Source: Molossus alvarezi
Lineage: Eukaryota; Chordata; Mammalia; Chiroptera; Molossidae
Reading direction: 5' to 3'
Length of the DNA stretch: 64,000 bases
Assembly: GCA_037176705.1 (NCBI GenBank)
Contig: CM073894.1
Coordinates: forward strand, 30,277,501-30,341,500
Positions within the stretch are counted from its first letter, which is position 1; each line of letters opens with the position of its first letter. Shown here one piece after another: positions 1 through 12,029 of this stretch. The position numbers and the translations under genes were made by a program. The notes beneath the pieces were generated by a model that was given only the letters and a program-made list of their open reading frames with translations, was not told the origin of the DNA and searched no databases.

Positions 1-914
1 TGTTCTCTGTGTGAAACGGCAGGGTTTTGATTTGTAAAAACTTTTTGAAGAATTAATTCTTTCTAATTTTTATTCATTTCTTTGCCTTTCTTTTATAGTA
101 AGACGGACAAGTTGACCTTCAAACCACAATACTTTTAAATGTCGGTGGACTTACAAGGTTAAATCTATTAGTGATCTGATATTAGCTATTGTGCACTAAC
201 AGAGTATGTTTCTTCTGAAGCAGATTAGAGCTAGCTGTTTCTATACAATAACTAGTTATTTGAACCTTAAAGGGTATAAGCAAATAATGTTATTAAATTA
301 TTTGCATTTCTCTTTGTAATCAGCAAAGGTTATGTGTGGAAGTATAAACTCTTTCATTTTATGAAAAAAAACCCAACTTTTTGTGTGAAGATAAAGTATA
401 CTTTAAGAATATATCTGAAAATTACTGGTTGTATCTTTGTTATAAACAGAGTGATTACAGTTTAGAGACCTTCTTGAAGACCTGGTTGAAAAAAGACTGG
501 ATCAAAATTCAGAAAAGCAAAAGCATCATATTGTATCTTTTTCCTTAAACCTTAACAGAGAGGGAATTAACTGCCAAAATTGTAATTTTGTAGTCATTTA
601 TACTATATCGAGCTATGTGACATTCTTTTTGGAAAAATATGTCATGAAAGGGATATTACAATTAAACTTACATAAAAAAAAAAAAAACAACAACAACACT
701 GAAATTTACTGTGATACAAATAGATGCTTTACAGAGAATGGAAATGTAGCAGGTGGGTTTTAGAAAAGATCTAGTGGCTCTAATGTAATTGTCAGCAAAT
801 AGGAACATCTCAATTCAGCAAAGAGCTAATGGTGAAATTCATCCTTGCTGTGAAGGGTTTCTGAGACCCATTGCAGAAGTGATGGAATCAGCACAATAAT
901 CTCTGGATATGTAA
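1..914. other. AT-rich intergenic or intronic sequence
   Basis: No coding frame, splice-site pair or recognisable repeat is visible apart from an A-rich run followed by CAA units near 675-700. The segment has unremarkable, AT-rich mammalian noncoding composition. Confidence 0.6.
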
Positions 915-1065
915 ACCAGTACTTTTCAATTCTTTGTGTGCAAGAAAATTACCTGGTGATGGCAAAAATGTGAATTCCAGCATGGTGCCTAATGTTTGTG
1001 TTTTTAACCAGTATTGTTAGGTGATTCTAATACATATGGTTCATGGACCAGAAACCTTAAACATT
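915..1065 (+). repeat. MER5A-like nonautonomous hAT (Charlie) fragment
   Basis: The order of motifs matches MER5A as I remember it: a degraded CAGT..TTCTCAA start, then a TTACCTGG block, then TTTTTAACCAG, then a GGTGATTCTAATAC block and a GGTTCATGG end. The copy is strongly diverged and its terminal inverted repeats are decayed, as expected for an ancient mammalian hAT. It encodes nothing. Confidence 0.6.
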
Positions 1066-2805
1066 AATAAGAGTAATAACAAACTCAAACTTTATCTGAT
1101 TGTAAACTTTATAAATTTAAATTCATATAATTTTTTACTAGCCAAAGTGCCACTAATCTATCTAGACAATAGCCATATAAAATAATATATTGGCTTAGTT
1201 ATTTTAGTATTAACATCTTATGTTATACTAGAATGACTAAAAACAATAAAACTAATTAACTATATTAGTTAATATATGCCTTCAAATTTTTATTACACTT
1301 TTTAAAACTATGAACCTATACAACTTTTATGGTGAGGTTACCATTTTGTCTTGTTTTCTTTACATAATATAGACTCTTAGCGGATGTTTGTTAAATGGAG
1401 AAATTGAATTTTAATCTTTTGTTTTATAAACCAGTGTGTGGCCCAATCTAACTTTATCTGTTTTATTTTCAGACTTGGCTATTTTTTTAAAAAAAATAAT
1501 AACTATAAACAAAAGACAACATTTTTCTACCACTGAGATTATTCTAAAAACCATGATGGACTTTGTGAAGTTATTCACATGAGTTTTTGCAATACTTTAA
1601 GTTCTATAATAACACATGAGCATGTGTTCCTTGTGCTGTCTTACAAATTTAATAGACAAAACCACACATTTGCATGTAAACAAAATACAATTTCTCCCAG
1701 ACCTGCTGAGGTGTCAGGGACAGGGATTTTACATTATAATTTGAGATAAAATTTCTATAAATATAATTTTGGTTTAAAAGACTTACAAAGAAAAATTATT
1801 TACATTAAAAAATATCTAACTCCTAAATCCCCACTGAACAACCCTTTTTATCCTTTAACATCTCTCTCAAACACATTAAATCACACTTCAAATGCATTCT
1901 TGAAATAATAATCAGTGTATGATGTCATTCTTGTATTAAAGATGTTGACTTTGCTACATGGAAGGATTTGGGAACATAGTAAAACCAGCAAGGAGTACAA
2001 AGCTTATTCCTCATAGAACTGTGCTAGGCTAGGGTTGAAGAGGGAAGACATATATGATTCATAGCCATCTACTTCTTTCAGGTTCTTTCTAACTTCTTGG
2101 AGGGGACTAATTAACATGTTAGGGAAAAGTAAAAGTTATAGAAAAATTTTCCACCTTTGTGACTGTAAGGAAAGACTGAGGTGTGCACTATTTTTCTTGA
2201 CAGATCGTAGCATAGAAATTCATAGCTTCAAGTACCTCTCTCTATCCCAATCAAAGCCACCAGGACACTAAATTACTACATATGATCATTTAGAAGAAAA
2301 TGTGCCTTGTACTAATGGCAAATCAAAGAAGAAACATATGAGTGATTAAACCCTCTGTGTATTGTTTTAGTAAGTTAAATATTTTAGATTAGGCTCCCAT
2401 ATGATAAATATTATGAATAAACACATTTAAGGTTAAGAGATGAGGGGCTTAGGAAACTAAAATTGTTAAATAGTTTAATCAAAGGTGAAATTTATTGCAT
2501 AAAATTTGTTGTAGGATTAAAAAAAATACTATTAGAGCAACACTTGCAATGGCTTCAAAGAAATTTATGATCAAAGGTGTAACAAATTATATGATTAAGG
2601 ACCACAACCCAGACATTGTCAAATGCTGTAAGCATTGAAGAGCAAAAGCTCTGAATAGCATAAGATTTATTTCTAAATATTCCATGGCTTTTCAGTCAAA
2701 GAAATGTAATATTTGCTAAAGGAAATAATAATTTTCCCAGCTTTTGCTTGAAATAGGAGATCATTAACATTATTTATTGTACTTCATAGCATGGGTTGCA
2801 AACTA
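1066..2805. other. AT-rich noncoding sequence
   Basis: The stretch is dominated by A/T with short homopolymer runs and frequent stop codons in all frames. I recognise no repeat family or exon in it. Confidence 0.5.
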
Positions 2806-2811
2806 GACACA

Positions 2812-2847
2812 ACACACACACACACACACACACACATGCACACACAC
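2812..2847. repeat. (CA)n microsatellite
   Basis: An uninterrupted CA run is broken once by ATG and then continues. A small Thr/His-rich frame across it is an artefact of the repeat. Confidence 0.95.
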
Positions 2848-4419
2848 TCTATATTTTTGCCCCACTCTGTATATTTGTTTGGCTTACACAATATATTAAA
2901 ATATTTTAAAGTTAGTTTCTACATTGAAAAAGTATGTGATTTTATACAAATACCAGGATATCTAGCTTTAAATGAAAATAAAAAATCCATTATCTAAAAA
3001 CACTGAGCATCTCCTTTCACAAAACAAAGATGGGATGTGGTTGAATTAAAATTTCGTCCTTAGATGACATGCTCTCTGATTTCCTCTTCACCTTAGCATA
3101 TCTCTGGCCACCTTCACTCATGTAAATAATTTGCCTGAGACTAAAAGATGCATGAATTTGCCACAGTTGATAAAAACATCATCTATTAAAAATAAATGTT
3201 AATCCACTACTGGGATCCCTCTATGTGAAAATCACTGGGATATGTTGAAATTCAAAAATATATTAACTACGATATTATAAGAAATGAAAAGACAGTAGAA
3301 AAATGAAAAGAGACCAAACTATTATCTTAGGAGACACAGCCAGATAGGTTTATGTTCCAATTACCTTTTTCAGTAATTTTGAAAACCTTGGGTCAGTCTG
3401 TATTTGGCAAATCTTAGATTTAGAGAAATAAAATGTTAGCTTTCGTGCAAATAATCCTTGTTTCTGTATATAATAACATCCTAACTTAAAAATGTTAAAA
3501 TACCTCTGACTGAATATTGTTATAAGATGTTTGGGGTTAACTGTGTTAGATGCTTTTCTCTTCTAAAGACCTTTGCTTTTAACTCAATGCTTGCTTATCT
3601 TTCTAATTTAACATAGTCCCACATTCTTCTTTGTAGTAATTTTGGGCTATCTGATAACATATAATGGAAAACATGTTTATGTCTTCCTCCAGTTCTTGTT
3701 GCATATTTCAAATGCTTAGAACAACAATTTTCAGAAGCTTTCATTAAGGTTAATTTAAAAACTACATTAAATACAAACAGATTTTCTCACAAACAAAATG
3801 CAATGTGTACTTAACAGACTTCTGTATGTTATATTTGATAAACTACCTCATATAAATGCAAATTTTGACTTTCTGCCAGAACCAGGTGGTATGGAAAATA
3901 TTTCTATTAAACAAATAATGCTGGAAGAGCAAACTTCAAGCACTGGTACGTTGTATAGGAAAAGAGGATGTTTTTGTTCAGGTTTGATGTATATTTTCAG
4001 GTTGACCTTTTCATATACAAAATAAAAGGAATATATTGGAGAACAATATGTGGTGAGTGGTTGTTTTTGATGCAAAAGAAGATTGAGGAAATATACGTGG
4101 GGAGGGATTTTACATAGAGAAATATGCTAAAATATTATCTTCTGTTTTGCATAGTGATTTGCCAGCATCATCTCATCTCCTTCTGCAGCGATCTGAATAG
4201 CTTTCATCTCAATCACTGAGTAAAACTGAACAAGGAGAGCTAAATAAAGCAAGATGATCCCAAATGTTGCCTCACAATGAAACAGTTTTTGAACTCTCAG
4301 CCAGACAAAATACAATCAGAACATAAAAGCAAACAGAATACCTCCTTCAAACCAATAACCCTAGCTTAACCAGGAGAAAAATATTAGAAAAAAAAAAAGA
4401 AAAGAAAAGAGAGACATTC
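2848..4419. other. AT-rich noncoding sequence
   Basis: Two overlapping frames of 75 codons on opposite strands near 3798-4075 have no motif, no splice context and no family resemblance, so I treat them as chance. An A/GA-rich run at 4389-4412 leads into an old L1 fragment. Nothing else is recognisable. Confidence 0.5.
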
Positions 4420-4800
4420 TACAAAGTATCTGATCAGTACTTCTCAAGATTTGTCAAGGTCATTAAAAACAAGGAAAGGCTGTGATACAGACCAAAGGAG
4501 ACCACGGAGCCATGGCGATGAACTGTAATGTAGTATTACGTATGTATAGGTTCTTGAAACAGAAAAATGACATAGAAAAATTTGTGGACTACAAATAAAG
4601 TGTGGAGTTTAGTTAATAGTAATGCATCAATGTTAGCTCATCAATTCTGACAAATGTACCATATTAACAATAGGGGAACCTGTGTGTGGGGTATGTGGGA
4701 ACTCTGTTTAAATTTTGTTTAACTTTACTATAACTCTAAAACTATATGCTTAAATGTTTATTTAAATTAAAAACAAACAAACAAAAAAAAACAAATAGAG
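4420..4800 (+). mobile_element. Old L1 3' end (L1M-type)
   Basis: The segment reads like the 3' UTR of mammalian L1M elements: a GACCA..GGAGACCACGGAGCC block, then AAATAAAGTGTGGAGTTTAGTTAATAG, then ATCAATGTTAGC, then a GGGAACTCTG block and an A-rich end with AAACAAACAAAC. It is 5' truncated and holds only untranslated sequence. No TSD is visible, consistent with great age. Confidence 0.75.
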
Positions 4801-5377
4801 ATCAATGGAAGAAGTATTATCTGGCCTGAAAGTACATCTCAATCCTTACGATGATACTTCAGGTCACTCTCAAGAGGGTAAGCCCTTTGAATTGCTCTAT
4901 GGAAAGTAGTGATGAATGAATGCAAACTATCCACACTTTCTTGCTTAGATAACCCCATGAAATACATAGTGTCCACAGAGGGTGAGGTATGCTATCTTAA
5001 ACAAAGTTGTTGCCTACATAAAGTGCAGAGAAAAGTCATGACATTGATTCCATTGGTACTGGGTTACCTATTGGTACCAGGTTCTAAATACTATTAGACC
5101 TAACAAATTTCCTTCTCACAGTGACGATGGGTTGTATTTGTGAAGTGTTACAGAACTGGTGTAAAGACTCTAGAGAAGAGTTTGATTCAGCACAAATAGT
5201 ATTAGTTAACAAAGTTGTAAGTCATTTAAAAATACTATATGTTTTATATGCAACTTGAAAATATGCAAAGTTGGGAAAACCTAATATTTTTGCTTGATAT
5301 AATAGGTTAAATATCTGAAGTGCTAAACCTAAGACAATGTATATACATATTTGCACACACATACATGATAAAGAAGT
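4801..5377. other. Unassigned noncoding sequence
   Basis: No repeat is recognised with confidence. A 62-codon frame at 4909-5097 has no recognisable domain. Eight residues near 4883-4906 resemble part of a retroviral pol protein, but too few to support a call. Confidence 0.4.
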
Positions 5378-5440
5378 AGAGGAAGAAGGAAGAGGAAGAG
5401 GAGAAGGGGGAGGAGGAGAAGGAAGAGGAGAAGAAGAAAG
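5378..5440 (+). repeat. Polypurine (GGA/GAA)n tract
   Basis: This is about 63 consecutive purines made of irregular GGA, GAA and GGGGGA units. It is a low-complexity tract with triplex-forming (H-DNA) potential. The Glu/Gly- and Pro/Ser-rich frames over it follow from its composition. Confidence 0.95.
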
Positions 5441-5605
5441 CTTCTTTATTGGGGTCTTTGTTCTAAGCACTGAATTTGGAACTTTACACACTGAATTTGG
5501 CATTGCTGTCCCTATTTTATAGACAATAAGATTCAGAAAGAATATACAATGTTCCCAAATACTCACACTTTGTGAGTAATATAGGAACTTTCCTTTCATC
5601 AATTA
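5441..5605 (-). repeat. MIR-like SINE fragment
   Basis: On the minus strand the order matches MIR: a block corresponding to CTATTTTATAGACAATAAGATTCAGAAAG (the 'fraction of reads in cell' core region, seen here in reverse) follows a GCACTGAATTTGGAACTTTACACACTG block. The copy is diverged and lacks a clear tRNA head. Confidence 0.5.
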
Positions 5606-5714
5606 CTCCTGAGAACATCTATCAACATCCTAGGGCTCCATCTTCTTGGTATTCCTTCTTGACTCTCCTTTGAGATTAAGGACTCATTTTCATGGTTTCA
5701 GAGATCATACATGA

Positions 5715-6330
5715 TGTAAGGTTGGCGTGCTCCTGGGAGTCGCATGACCAGGAAAATGGAGGGCCAGAGGAGAAATCGAAACCTAACTTAGGACACTCTG
5801 CCTTACCTGGATGTAGCTGAGGGGACATCCTTGTCACGTCCTACCACCCTTCCCAGCCAATCAACATATGCCACACCGGAATCTCCTCAGCAGCTAGCCA
5901 GTCACCTGACACCACACCTAATCACCCCACCCAGGTCCCTAATGTCCCTATAAACCTTCCCGGGGCAAAAGTAGCAGCACAACTTCTCTGGCCCCCTACA
6001 CATGGACCAGTGAACCTCACCGGGAATGCTTGAGATTCTTTTTTTTTTTTATCCTCACCCGAGGACATTTTTCCATTTTTTGTTCAGATAGAGTGGGAAG
6101 GGGAGAGAGGAAGAGAGAGAGAGAGAGAGAAACATCGACATGAAGGGACACATCGAGTGGCTGCCACCCGCATGACCAACCAGGGCCAGGGACAAACTGT
6201 AACTGAGGTACGTGCCCTTAGCGGGAACCGAACCCAGGTCTTTCTGGACCACAGGCCGATGCTCTAACCGCTGAGCCCAACTGGCCAGGGCAAATGCTTG
6301 AGATTCTAACCGAAGTCCAGATAAGTTGAA
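5715..6330 (+). mobile_element. Candidate solo LTR, interrupted by a Ves SINE
   Basis: The segment starts TGTAAGGTTGGCG, is more GC-rich than its surroundings, contains a CCAATC motif and a TATA-like CCTATAAACC near 5946, then a C-rich stretch, as in the U3-R of an endogenous retrovirus. A Ves SINE interrupts it at 6040-6292 and the sequence resumes after the duplicated target. No clear poly(A) signal or terminal CA was found and no second copy occurs in the window, so the family and ends are uncertain. Confidence 0.4.
6040..6292 (-). mobile_element. Ves SINE (young type), antisense
   Basis: Read on the minus strand, this has a tRNA-derived head (GCCCTGGCCAGTT.. start, B box near GGTTCGGTTCCCGC), the GTTGCAGTTTGTCCCTGGC body, a CT-rich stretch and a tail after CCTCGGGTGAGGAT. 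It is flanked by a perfect 15-bp TSD, AATGCTTGAGATTCT, at 6025-6039 and 6293-6307. The perfect TSD and full length mark a fairly recent insertion. It lies inside a candidate LTR. Confidence 0.97.
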
Positions 6331-8599
6331 ATTCTATATACTTAAATCTATAAATTAACATGTTTATAGTAGAGTGTATTTACCTTTGAGTTGTTAATAA
6401 ATTAACACACTCTATTCCTAAAGATGTCAAAGGACGTTCTGACCAAATGTCCATTAGCAAAATGTATTTTTAAAGGAAAATATAGAATTAAATTTTATCT
6501 TTGGTGAAATATCCATTAACTTCAAAATATAAATGTTGAGAACAAAATAGAAAGAATAAGAATGACACATTGAGATATTTTGAAAGTTTGTAATGATCAG
6601 TTACCAGGAGGGAACACTACATTTTGTTGATGTTCTTGTTCTTGTTCTTGTTCTTGTTTGTTTGTTTAATATAAGACTGGCTTTCATCCCTCTAAAAATA
6701 GTTAATGTTTTGGAAAGAAATATATTTCTCCTGCTACAGATGATCAACTAGGCTAGTTGAGACTTCAGAAGATCTCTTTAGACCTCTGATCTAATGTGTT
6801 ATTTTTGCTAATCTTAGATTAACATTACTTACTCATAAAATAACTTCGTAATTGTCTCTAATGACAACATCTGACAATATACAACTCAAGAGGCAAATAG
6901 TTTGAATGAAATTCTGTTTAATATCATAACATACTTAAATTGATTTCATTTTAGAATAAAAATAACGGAGCCAAGGTTTTTTGAGTTTATGAACTTTGAA
7001 ACAGAGAGCTTTCCTCTCCCACCCCCCTATTAAATGAGAAAACAGTTTTCTAAGAAATCCTTTGCTTTAGGGAGCTAATAAGTTAAGTATACATATAGAT
7101 AATCAGCATAAACAATATTCTACTTCAAGAGGAGGTTAAGTTTTAGAAGTAGAGATGATTTTATTAGTTTTTCATATTAAACATTTTTCTTCTGAATCCT
7201 TAAAAGAATTCAAAATCAGAAAAGAGGCCGGTCATATAAAGGATGATTTCAGTGGTGAGTTAATAGAAACATGTGTCTACCACGGCATATTCAATGTGAG
7301 GAGGCCTGACAAATGGCATTGGTTTTATAACAAAATCAGCATTTGCTTTACTAAGTTGGGTAAATTCACTTCTCTTAATTTTATTTAATCTCAAAAGAAG
7401 AAAATTCAAAAAATACATAAAACCAGAGACTCCCAAAATTAAATATGAAGTGAAACATTATCAAAACCTATATTAAGCTGATCCAGATTAGTTATTATTT
7501 TAAGCAGAGAGTCAAAAGTATTCAGCTTTTGAGGTAAAGTTCTCACATATTTAAATATGAGTGACTTCAAATTTAATACTATTAGTATTTCTTTATATAT
7601 TTCCCATAGAAATTTCAGATTTGGAGCCAACTATGGAATTATTTGTTTGGAAGTTACATAATGCAGACCTACAGAGTGTTTTATATTATGTCTTCATGAC
7701 AGAGCATTAGATTTCACAGAGAAAGACATATAGATATGCCACATTGTCGAAATTTCTGATCTGGTTGCAATGCTTAGGTTTGAATGAAAAACCCGAGGGC
7801 CAACTTCACAAAACAATTACATTTGCTTTTTGCACCCTTTTGCCCCAAAACACTGCAATATGCACTTTTAAACAGGCAAAATAAATACTTTTTTCACATT
7901 ACTAAACTTTAAACTTGCAAATGTTTCTTACCTAACTTTAAGTACTCTCCGTAGGGGTTTTGCAGGCTGGGAAAGAATGCAGGATAGCCAAGAACGGTGT
8001 TCCCAGCTCAGCCATCCTGCTTAGCTATCAGCTCAGCTCTAGTTCATTCCAAAACAAAGGCACATAAGGAATTCTATCAGGAGCATCAATAAAATATGTA
8101 ACAACACTTTAAAAGGTAGTTTATGGCATTACTTTTTAGCACACTAAATTGCCAAAAGAAACAAATCAGTCACCAATCAGACCCTATTTCTCATTTGTAT
8201 TGAATACCAAATCAATGAAATTAAAGTTTATAATCAAATTAAAGTTTATTTCTAACCATGGTTGTCAGAAAGCATATATGCACATATTATATGCAATATT
8301 TCACATATTAAGTAGATATCCACATTCCTACATATTCTAAAGTTTTCTTTGATATTATGCCTCTTAATGTCAGAAATCTATTAATAACACACAATAAAAG
8401 TTATTAATTAACTAAATAAAAACATATAGCTTTTCTTTCTAATAAAAAATAAATGGAATATAAATTTAAAATTGATACAAAATGTCATTTGTATATGCAA
8501 CTGAACACCCTTAATGTCTCTCTTTCTGATTCTTCCCCAAACCATTCTTCTTTTCAGTAGAGTAATCTTCCTTTCAATTGCTCTTGACAACACCTATCT
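6308..8599. other. Mostly unassigned noncoding sequence with a (GTTCTT)n run
   Basis: A short hexamer run, four GTTCTT units followed by GTTTGTTT, lies near 6630-6665. The section from about 7640 to 8130 has mixed composition and no recognisable repeat, so it may be single-copy sequence. No exon structure is visible: none of the small frames has a plausible domain or splice context. Confidence 0.45.
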
Positions 8600-8943
8600 C
8601 TACACTTGTCAATCTTTCTCTCCCATCAAGGTCCCCCATCATTTTCCTCTTGGAATCGTTTCCTAACTTTCCCCTTAGCTTGAGCTCTTATCTTCAGGGT
8701 CTCATATAGGCTTTTAGTTGTATGAGTCTCAAGATGGTTCTTCAGATTGTATCCAGGGTTGTAGTATGCTTTTGCCTGGATGAAGGACTCTTCCATCATT
8801 GGAATAACTTCACATCAAGGATGGACCATAAGTATCCCAGTGGTGAAATTATCCATACATAGGGTTGATAAGACAATTCTGTTTTGTTATTTTTATCCCG
8901 AGGTTATTATTAACAGTATCTACTGTATTTTCAAATGTCCTTA
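8600..8943 (+). other. Possible retroviral internal (3' env) remnant upstream of an LTR
   Basis: The segment directly precedes LTR family A copy 1 on the same strand. One + frame around 8715-8760, read through stop codons, vaguely resembles the cytoplasmic tail region of gammaretrovirus-like transmembrane envelope proteins. The resemblance is short and broken by stops, and nothing functional remains. It could equally be unrelated sequence. Confidence 0.25.
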
Positions 8944-9592
8944 TGTTACTATCATAACTAGTTATTAAAATTATTGATAGGAAGAGAGCAAAGGGGAGGC
9001 CAGACATTGTAAACATAGTCATCTGGGCAGCGTCACCAGGAAGCTGCAACTTTACACTCCATAGGGAACCACCTGAATGTATGTACAATAATGTCAGAAT
9101 GATATAGGGAAGGTGCTTGCCTGTCAATCTAACATGGGAACAAAGATGATTGCCCGGAAGGGTGGACCCACTGCAAAATCTCAAAATTCTGAAGGATGCA
9201 TTGCGTAAATTCCCAGTTAAATCCCCAAAGCAAAGAATCTTCTCTCTCTGTTCCTCTTGCTTCATTCCTGCTTCCTTGTGCTCTCCCATGTTCCCTCCTT
9301 AGCTATGTGGCCATGTGGACCCTACATGCAATAGATTGCAGCTAGGAATACAAGCTCACCTAGCCAGATGCTGGACTGGACTGTGCAAATATAGAAAAGA
9401 AAATCTGGGCACTGGCTTCGATCTTAGCCCTGCTGAAGACAAAATGGGAATTTTTCCATGTTGAAACAGAGGGAGGTGGGACCCTAGAAACTCAGGGGTC
9501 TAGTTTCCGGAAATAAAGCTTTCTACAACCTCATTCTTCTGTGGGGGCCTCCGAGAGTTCTTGTTTCCATGGCACCCCAATGGCTCCACTTC
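8944..9592 (+). mobile_element. Endogenous retrovirus LTR, family A, copy 1
   Basis: The element begins near TGTTACTATCATAACTAG and aligns by eye over its whole length with a second copy at about 44080-44752. Shared blocks include AGTTATTAA, the CCAGACATT/CTAGACATT block, GATATAGGGAAGGT, ATGGCC..ATG, a TGGACTG repeat and the region near AAATAAAG (9510) that probably holds the poly(A) signal. Length is about 650 bp. The copies differ by many substitutions and indels, so the family is not recent. The 3' end is approximate. The 146-codon minus frame over it has no known product. Confidence 0.7.
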
Positions 9593-10590
9593 CACCAATG
9601 ACAGAGGATACCCCACCAAAGACACCTATTTGATCACCATATGAACAGCCAATTAGTAAGACAAGTTGAATGGGAATATACTCATTAAACTTGAGGGATA
9701 AATTTACTATTTTAAGCAGAAACGCTCTTTGAATTATATGCAATGAATATCCCTGTACTCCTGATAGGAGCTAATGTATGAAAACCAAGCTGTAGTAAAA
9801 AGGGTCTTCTATCCATTCAGATTCCAGAACAAGACTCCGGAGAGGGAATATAAATGGAAAATGTTCATTCCAAAAGCTTTAGGGATCATATGCTAGCAAT
9901 AAGTATTTATAACTTTAAATATGCCAAACTGGTCTCAGTAACAAGACCCTGATAAATAACTAATAATTAAAATACCTAAATTTTATATACAGTGATAGTA
10001 TTATTTTTAGAGACCTCCAATAGCAGACTAGATTGAAAGTGGAAAACAACACATACTGAGGGGCAGTGATGTGTCAGGCATTGAAATAGGTTATTAAAAT
10101 TGTGCAATAAGACTAAATATGAATATGCTAACACAGAGTGATCAGAGGGTTTCATAGAGGATCATGGTAATGAGAAGTTATTCTCTTGGGATAAATAAAA
10201 AATAATCTCTTGGGAGAACAGAAATAAGACAGATACTGATAGGATACTGAAATTTCACTTTCTACATTGATAATGGAGAATTTCAGCAATGCCTGATGAT
10301 CGTTATTGCTGAAAGCTCATTTATAATCTTTGCTTATGGAAAGGGAAGGGAAATGTCTACAAGCAGGGATCAGCGATGGCAGAAAAAATAGACAACTCTT
10401 TCAGTAACATATGAGAAGGATTTTCTGACCACTCCTAAGAAGTGACACATACTAGGAAATGTGAAGGTCAAACCCAGTTGTAAGTGTACCCCAAGCACAA
10501 TTGAGAACAGAATGAAAGATGCCAGGGTTGAGAAAGGTTTTTCATATTGAGGACACCCAGAAAGCTCCAGGGTAAAAGTACTGTGAACTC
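9593..10590. other. Unassigned sequence between two LTRs
   Basis: This is noncoding sequence between LTR A1 and LTR B1, partly A-rich. It could include internal retroviral sequence, but no gag, pol or env motif is recognisable. The 110-codon minus frame at 10370-10702 runs into the LTR and is judged chance. Confidence 0.4.
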
Positions 10591-11337
10591 TGAGAAAGAA
10601 GATATCTATTAAGAAGGGCTCCTGGTGGCTAACTGGGCCAACGAAAAACAAAAAACAAAACAGCCTAGAAGCCAATTCTACACAAGGACCTCTCTCACAC
10701 AAACTACACTTAATGGAGAGACCTGTAATGAATTACCTGCCTCTGCACTGAACTCCCTGCCTAAACTATGTTTCTGCCATCTGAGCCAGCCCTTATAAAG
10801 GAGTTCCTGAAATCATATTTCAACCAATGGAACTGAGGCTTTTCCCATCCAATCAGAGCTATACAGCTTTGACCAACCAGAGCGGCTCTATTCTGGTCCA
10901 AAAGGCACTTTTGGACCAATCAAACTTCATGGCTTTGGAGTCTTCATTTGCATGAGGATAAACCAATCAGAAACCAAGGGTGGGAACTTCTGTATATAAG
11001 CCAGCTCCACTCTGGATCTGGGAGTGCACTTTGCCTTTCTATTGAAGACTGTTTCCTCACTAAGCTGAAACACTGAAGATATCTTACTGGAGCAGGGTGA
11101 AGCAGACCAGGATAATCCAGAAAAGACTGACACAGAATGAAGCAGACCAGAGCAGAGAGGAGCAGATTAGCAAGAAACAGAGCACAGCAGTCTAGGGAGA
11201 GGATCCTGGCCCCAGGGCCGCTGTACAGCTGTGCTATAGCCATGCTGTATTACAATTGAGCTGTTTTTCACTAAATAAAGTTTCTTTTTTCACCATACCC
11301 CAAATTGGGAATTTCTGTTGGCCTTGAATTGGTGCCA
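10591..11337 (+). mobile_element. Endogenous retrovirus solo LTR, family B, copy 1
   Basis: The element starts TGAGAAAGAAGATA and ends near GAATTGGTGCCA, about 747 bp. It aligns along its whole length with the copy at 40633-41610. Promoter-type features are in order: several CCAAT boxes, an octamer, a TATA box, then a GC/AG-rich R-like region and AATAAA at 11274-11279. No internal gag/pol/env is attached on either side, which suggests a solo LTR formed by recombination. Flanking target duplications were not found, so the ends are accurate only to several bases. Confidence 0.8.
10824..11000 (+). promoter_or_regulatory. LTR-B1 core promoter motifs
   Basis: CCAAT cores lie at 10824-10828, 10849-10853, 10916-10920 and 10973-10977. 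An octamer ATTTGCAT lies at 10946-10953 and GTATATAAG at 10992-11000. Most of these motifs, including the octamer and TATA, are also present in copy B2. Transcriptional activity today is inference only. Confidence 0.55.
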
Positions 11338-11559
11338 AGGACAATTGAATGACAGTACAGTGTATTTATTTAATATTAATGTGCATTTTCTATAATATGT
11401 TTTGTTTTCTGTAATCTTTGCAACAAGAGTTATTGTCCTATAGTGAGAGGAAATGAGAAATATGTTAATCAATAGTGTTCTATAAAACTTATTACCTGAG
11501 GTAGTTTATGAACAATTGTATGAATGGAAGTATGGATGTACTTCATAAATTATATTTAT

Positions 11560-11690
11560 CCTATCTACAAGATAAGTTAGGGAAGTAGATATTCTCAAAT
11601 AACAGATGAGGAGACTGTGTATAGGAAGATTAATTAATTTATTCAAAGTTGTACAAGCAATTAATGGCAGAATAAGTCTTAACTCCAAAG
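11560..11690 (-). repeat. MIR-like SINE fragment
   Basis: Antisense MIR core: AACAGATGAGGAGACTG, then a stretch corresponding to 'ttaa.aa.ttgcccaaggt', then GCAATTAATGGCAGAATAAG and TCCAAAGTCC. The fragment is diverged and partial. Confidence 0.6.
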
Positions 11691-11789
11691 TCCTCTTACT
11701 TTAATCTATAACATTAAGATTATAGAACATTCCTTTTCAAAATTAAATGTTTGCATTTACGCCCGGATTTTTTGTTGTTGTTATTGTTT

Positions 11790-11905
11790 ATTTTTTCAGT
11801 GAATACTGTGAAGCAGATGGTCTGGAATGGGTTTGAGATGTTATGATGACAATGCTTTGTCCACAGACCACACTCTGAGTAGCAAGAGTGGAATGTAATG
11901 GTTAC
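11790..11905 (-). repeat. MER5A-like hAT fragment, antisense
   Basis: The reverse complement reads GCTACTCAGAGTGTGGTCTG followed by GACAAAGCATTGTCATCA, close to the 5' half of MER5A (TCAAAGTGTGGTCC..AGCATCA). The terminal repeats are lost. Confidence 0.55.
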
Positions 11906-12029
11906 GATACACAGTGCCTTCATTCTTAAGTTTTGAGGATGTTGATGTGCCTTTTGTTACAAGTTATTTAGATTTGTTTGTAGTGATTTCTTTTGAGTTA
12001 CAATGGTTATTATTTAAGGAATTCTATTT

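Noticed and set aside
4861..4910. Short frame resembling a retroviral pol integrase motif (PFELLYG)
   Set aside because: Only eight residues match, followed at once by a stop, and no neighbouring pol sequence is visible. Chance is likely.
5715..6330. CpG island promoter
   Set aside because: It is somewhat GC-rich but short, with few CpGs, and half of it is an inserted SINE. An LTR explains it better.
8849..9289. 146-codon minus strand frame, the longest in the window
   Set aside because: It lies inside LTR family A, antisense to it, and is not maintained in the second copy.
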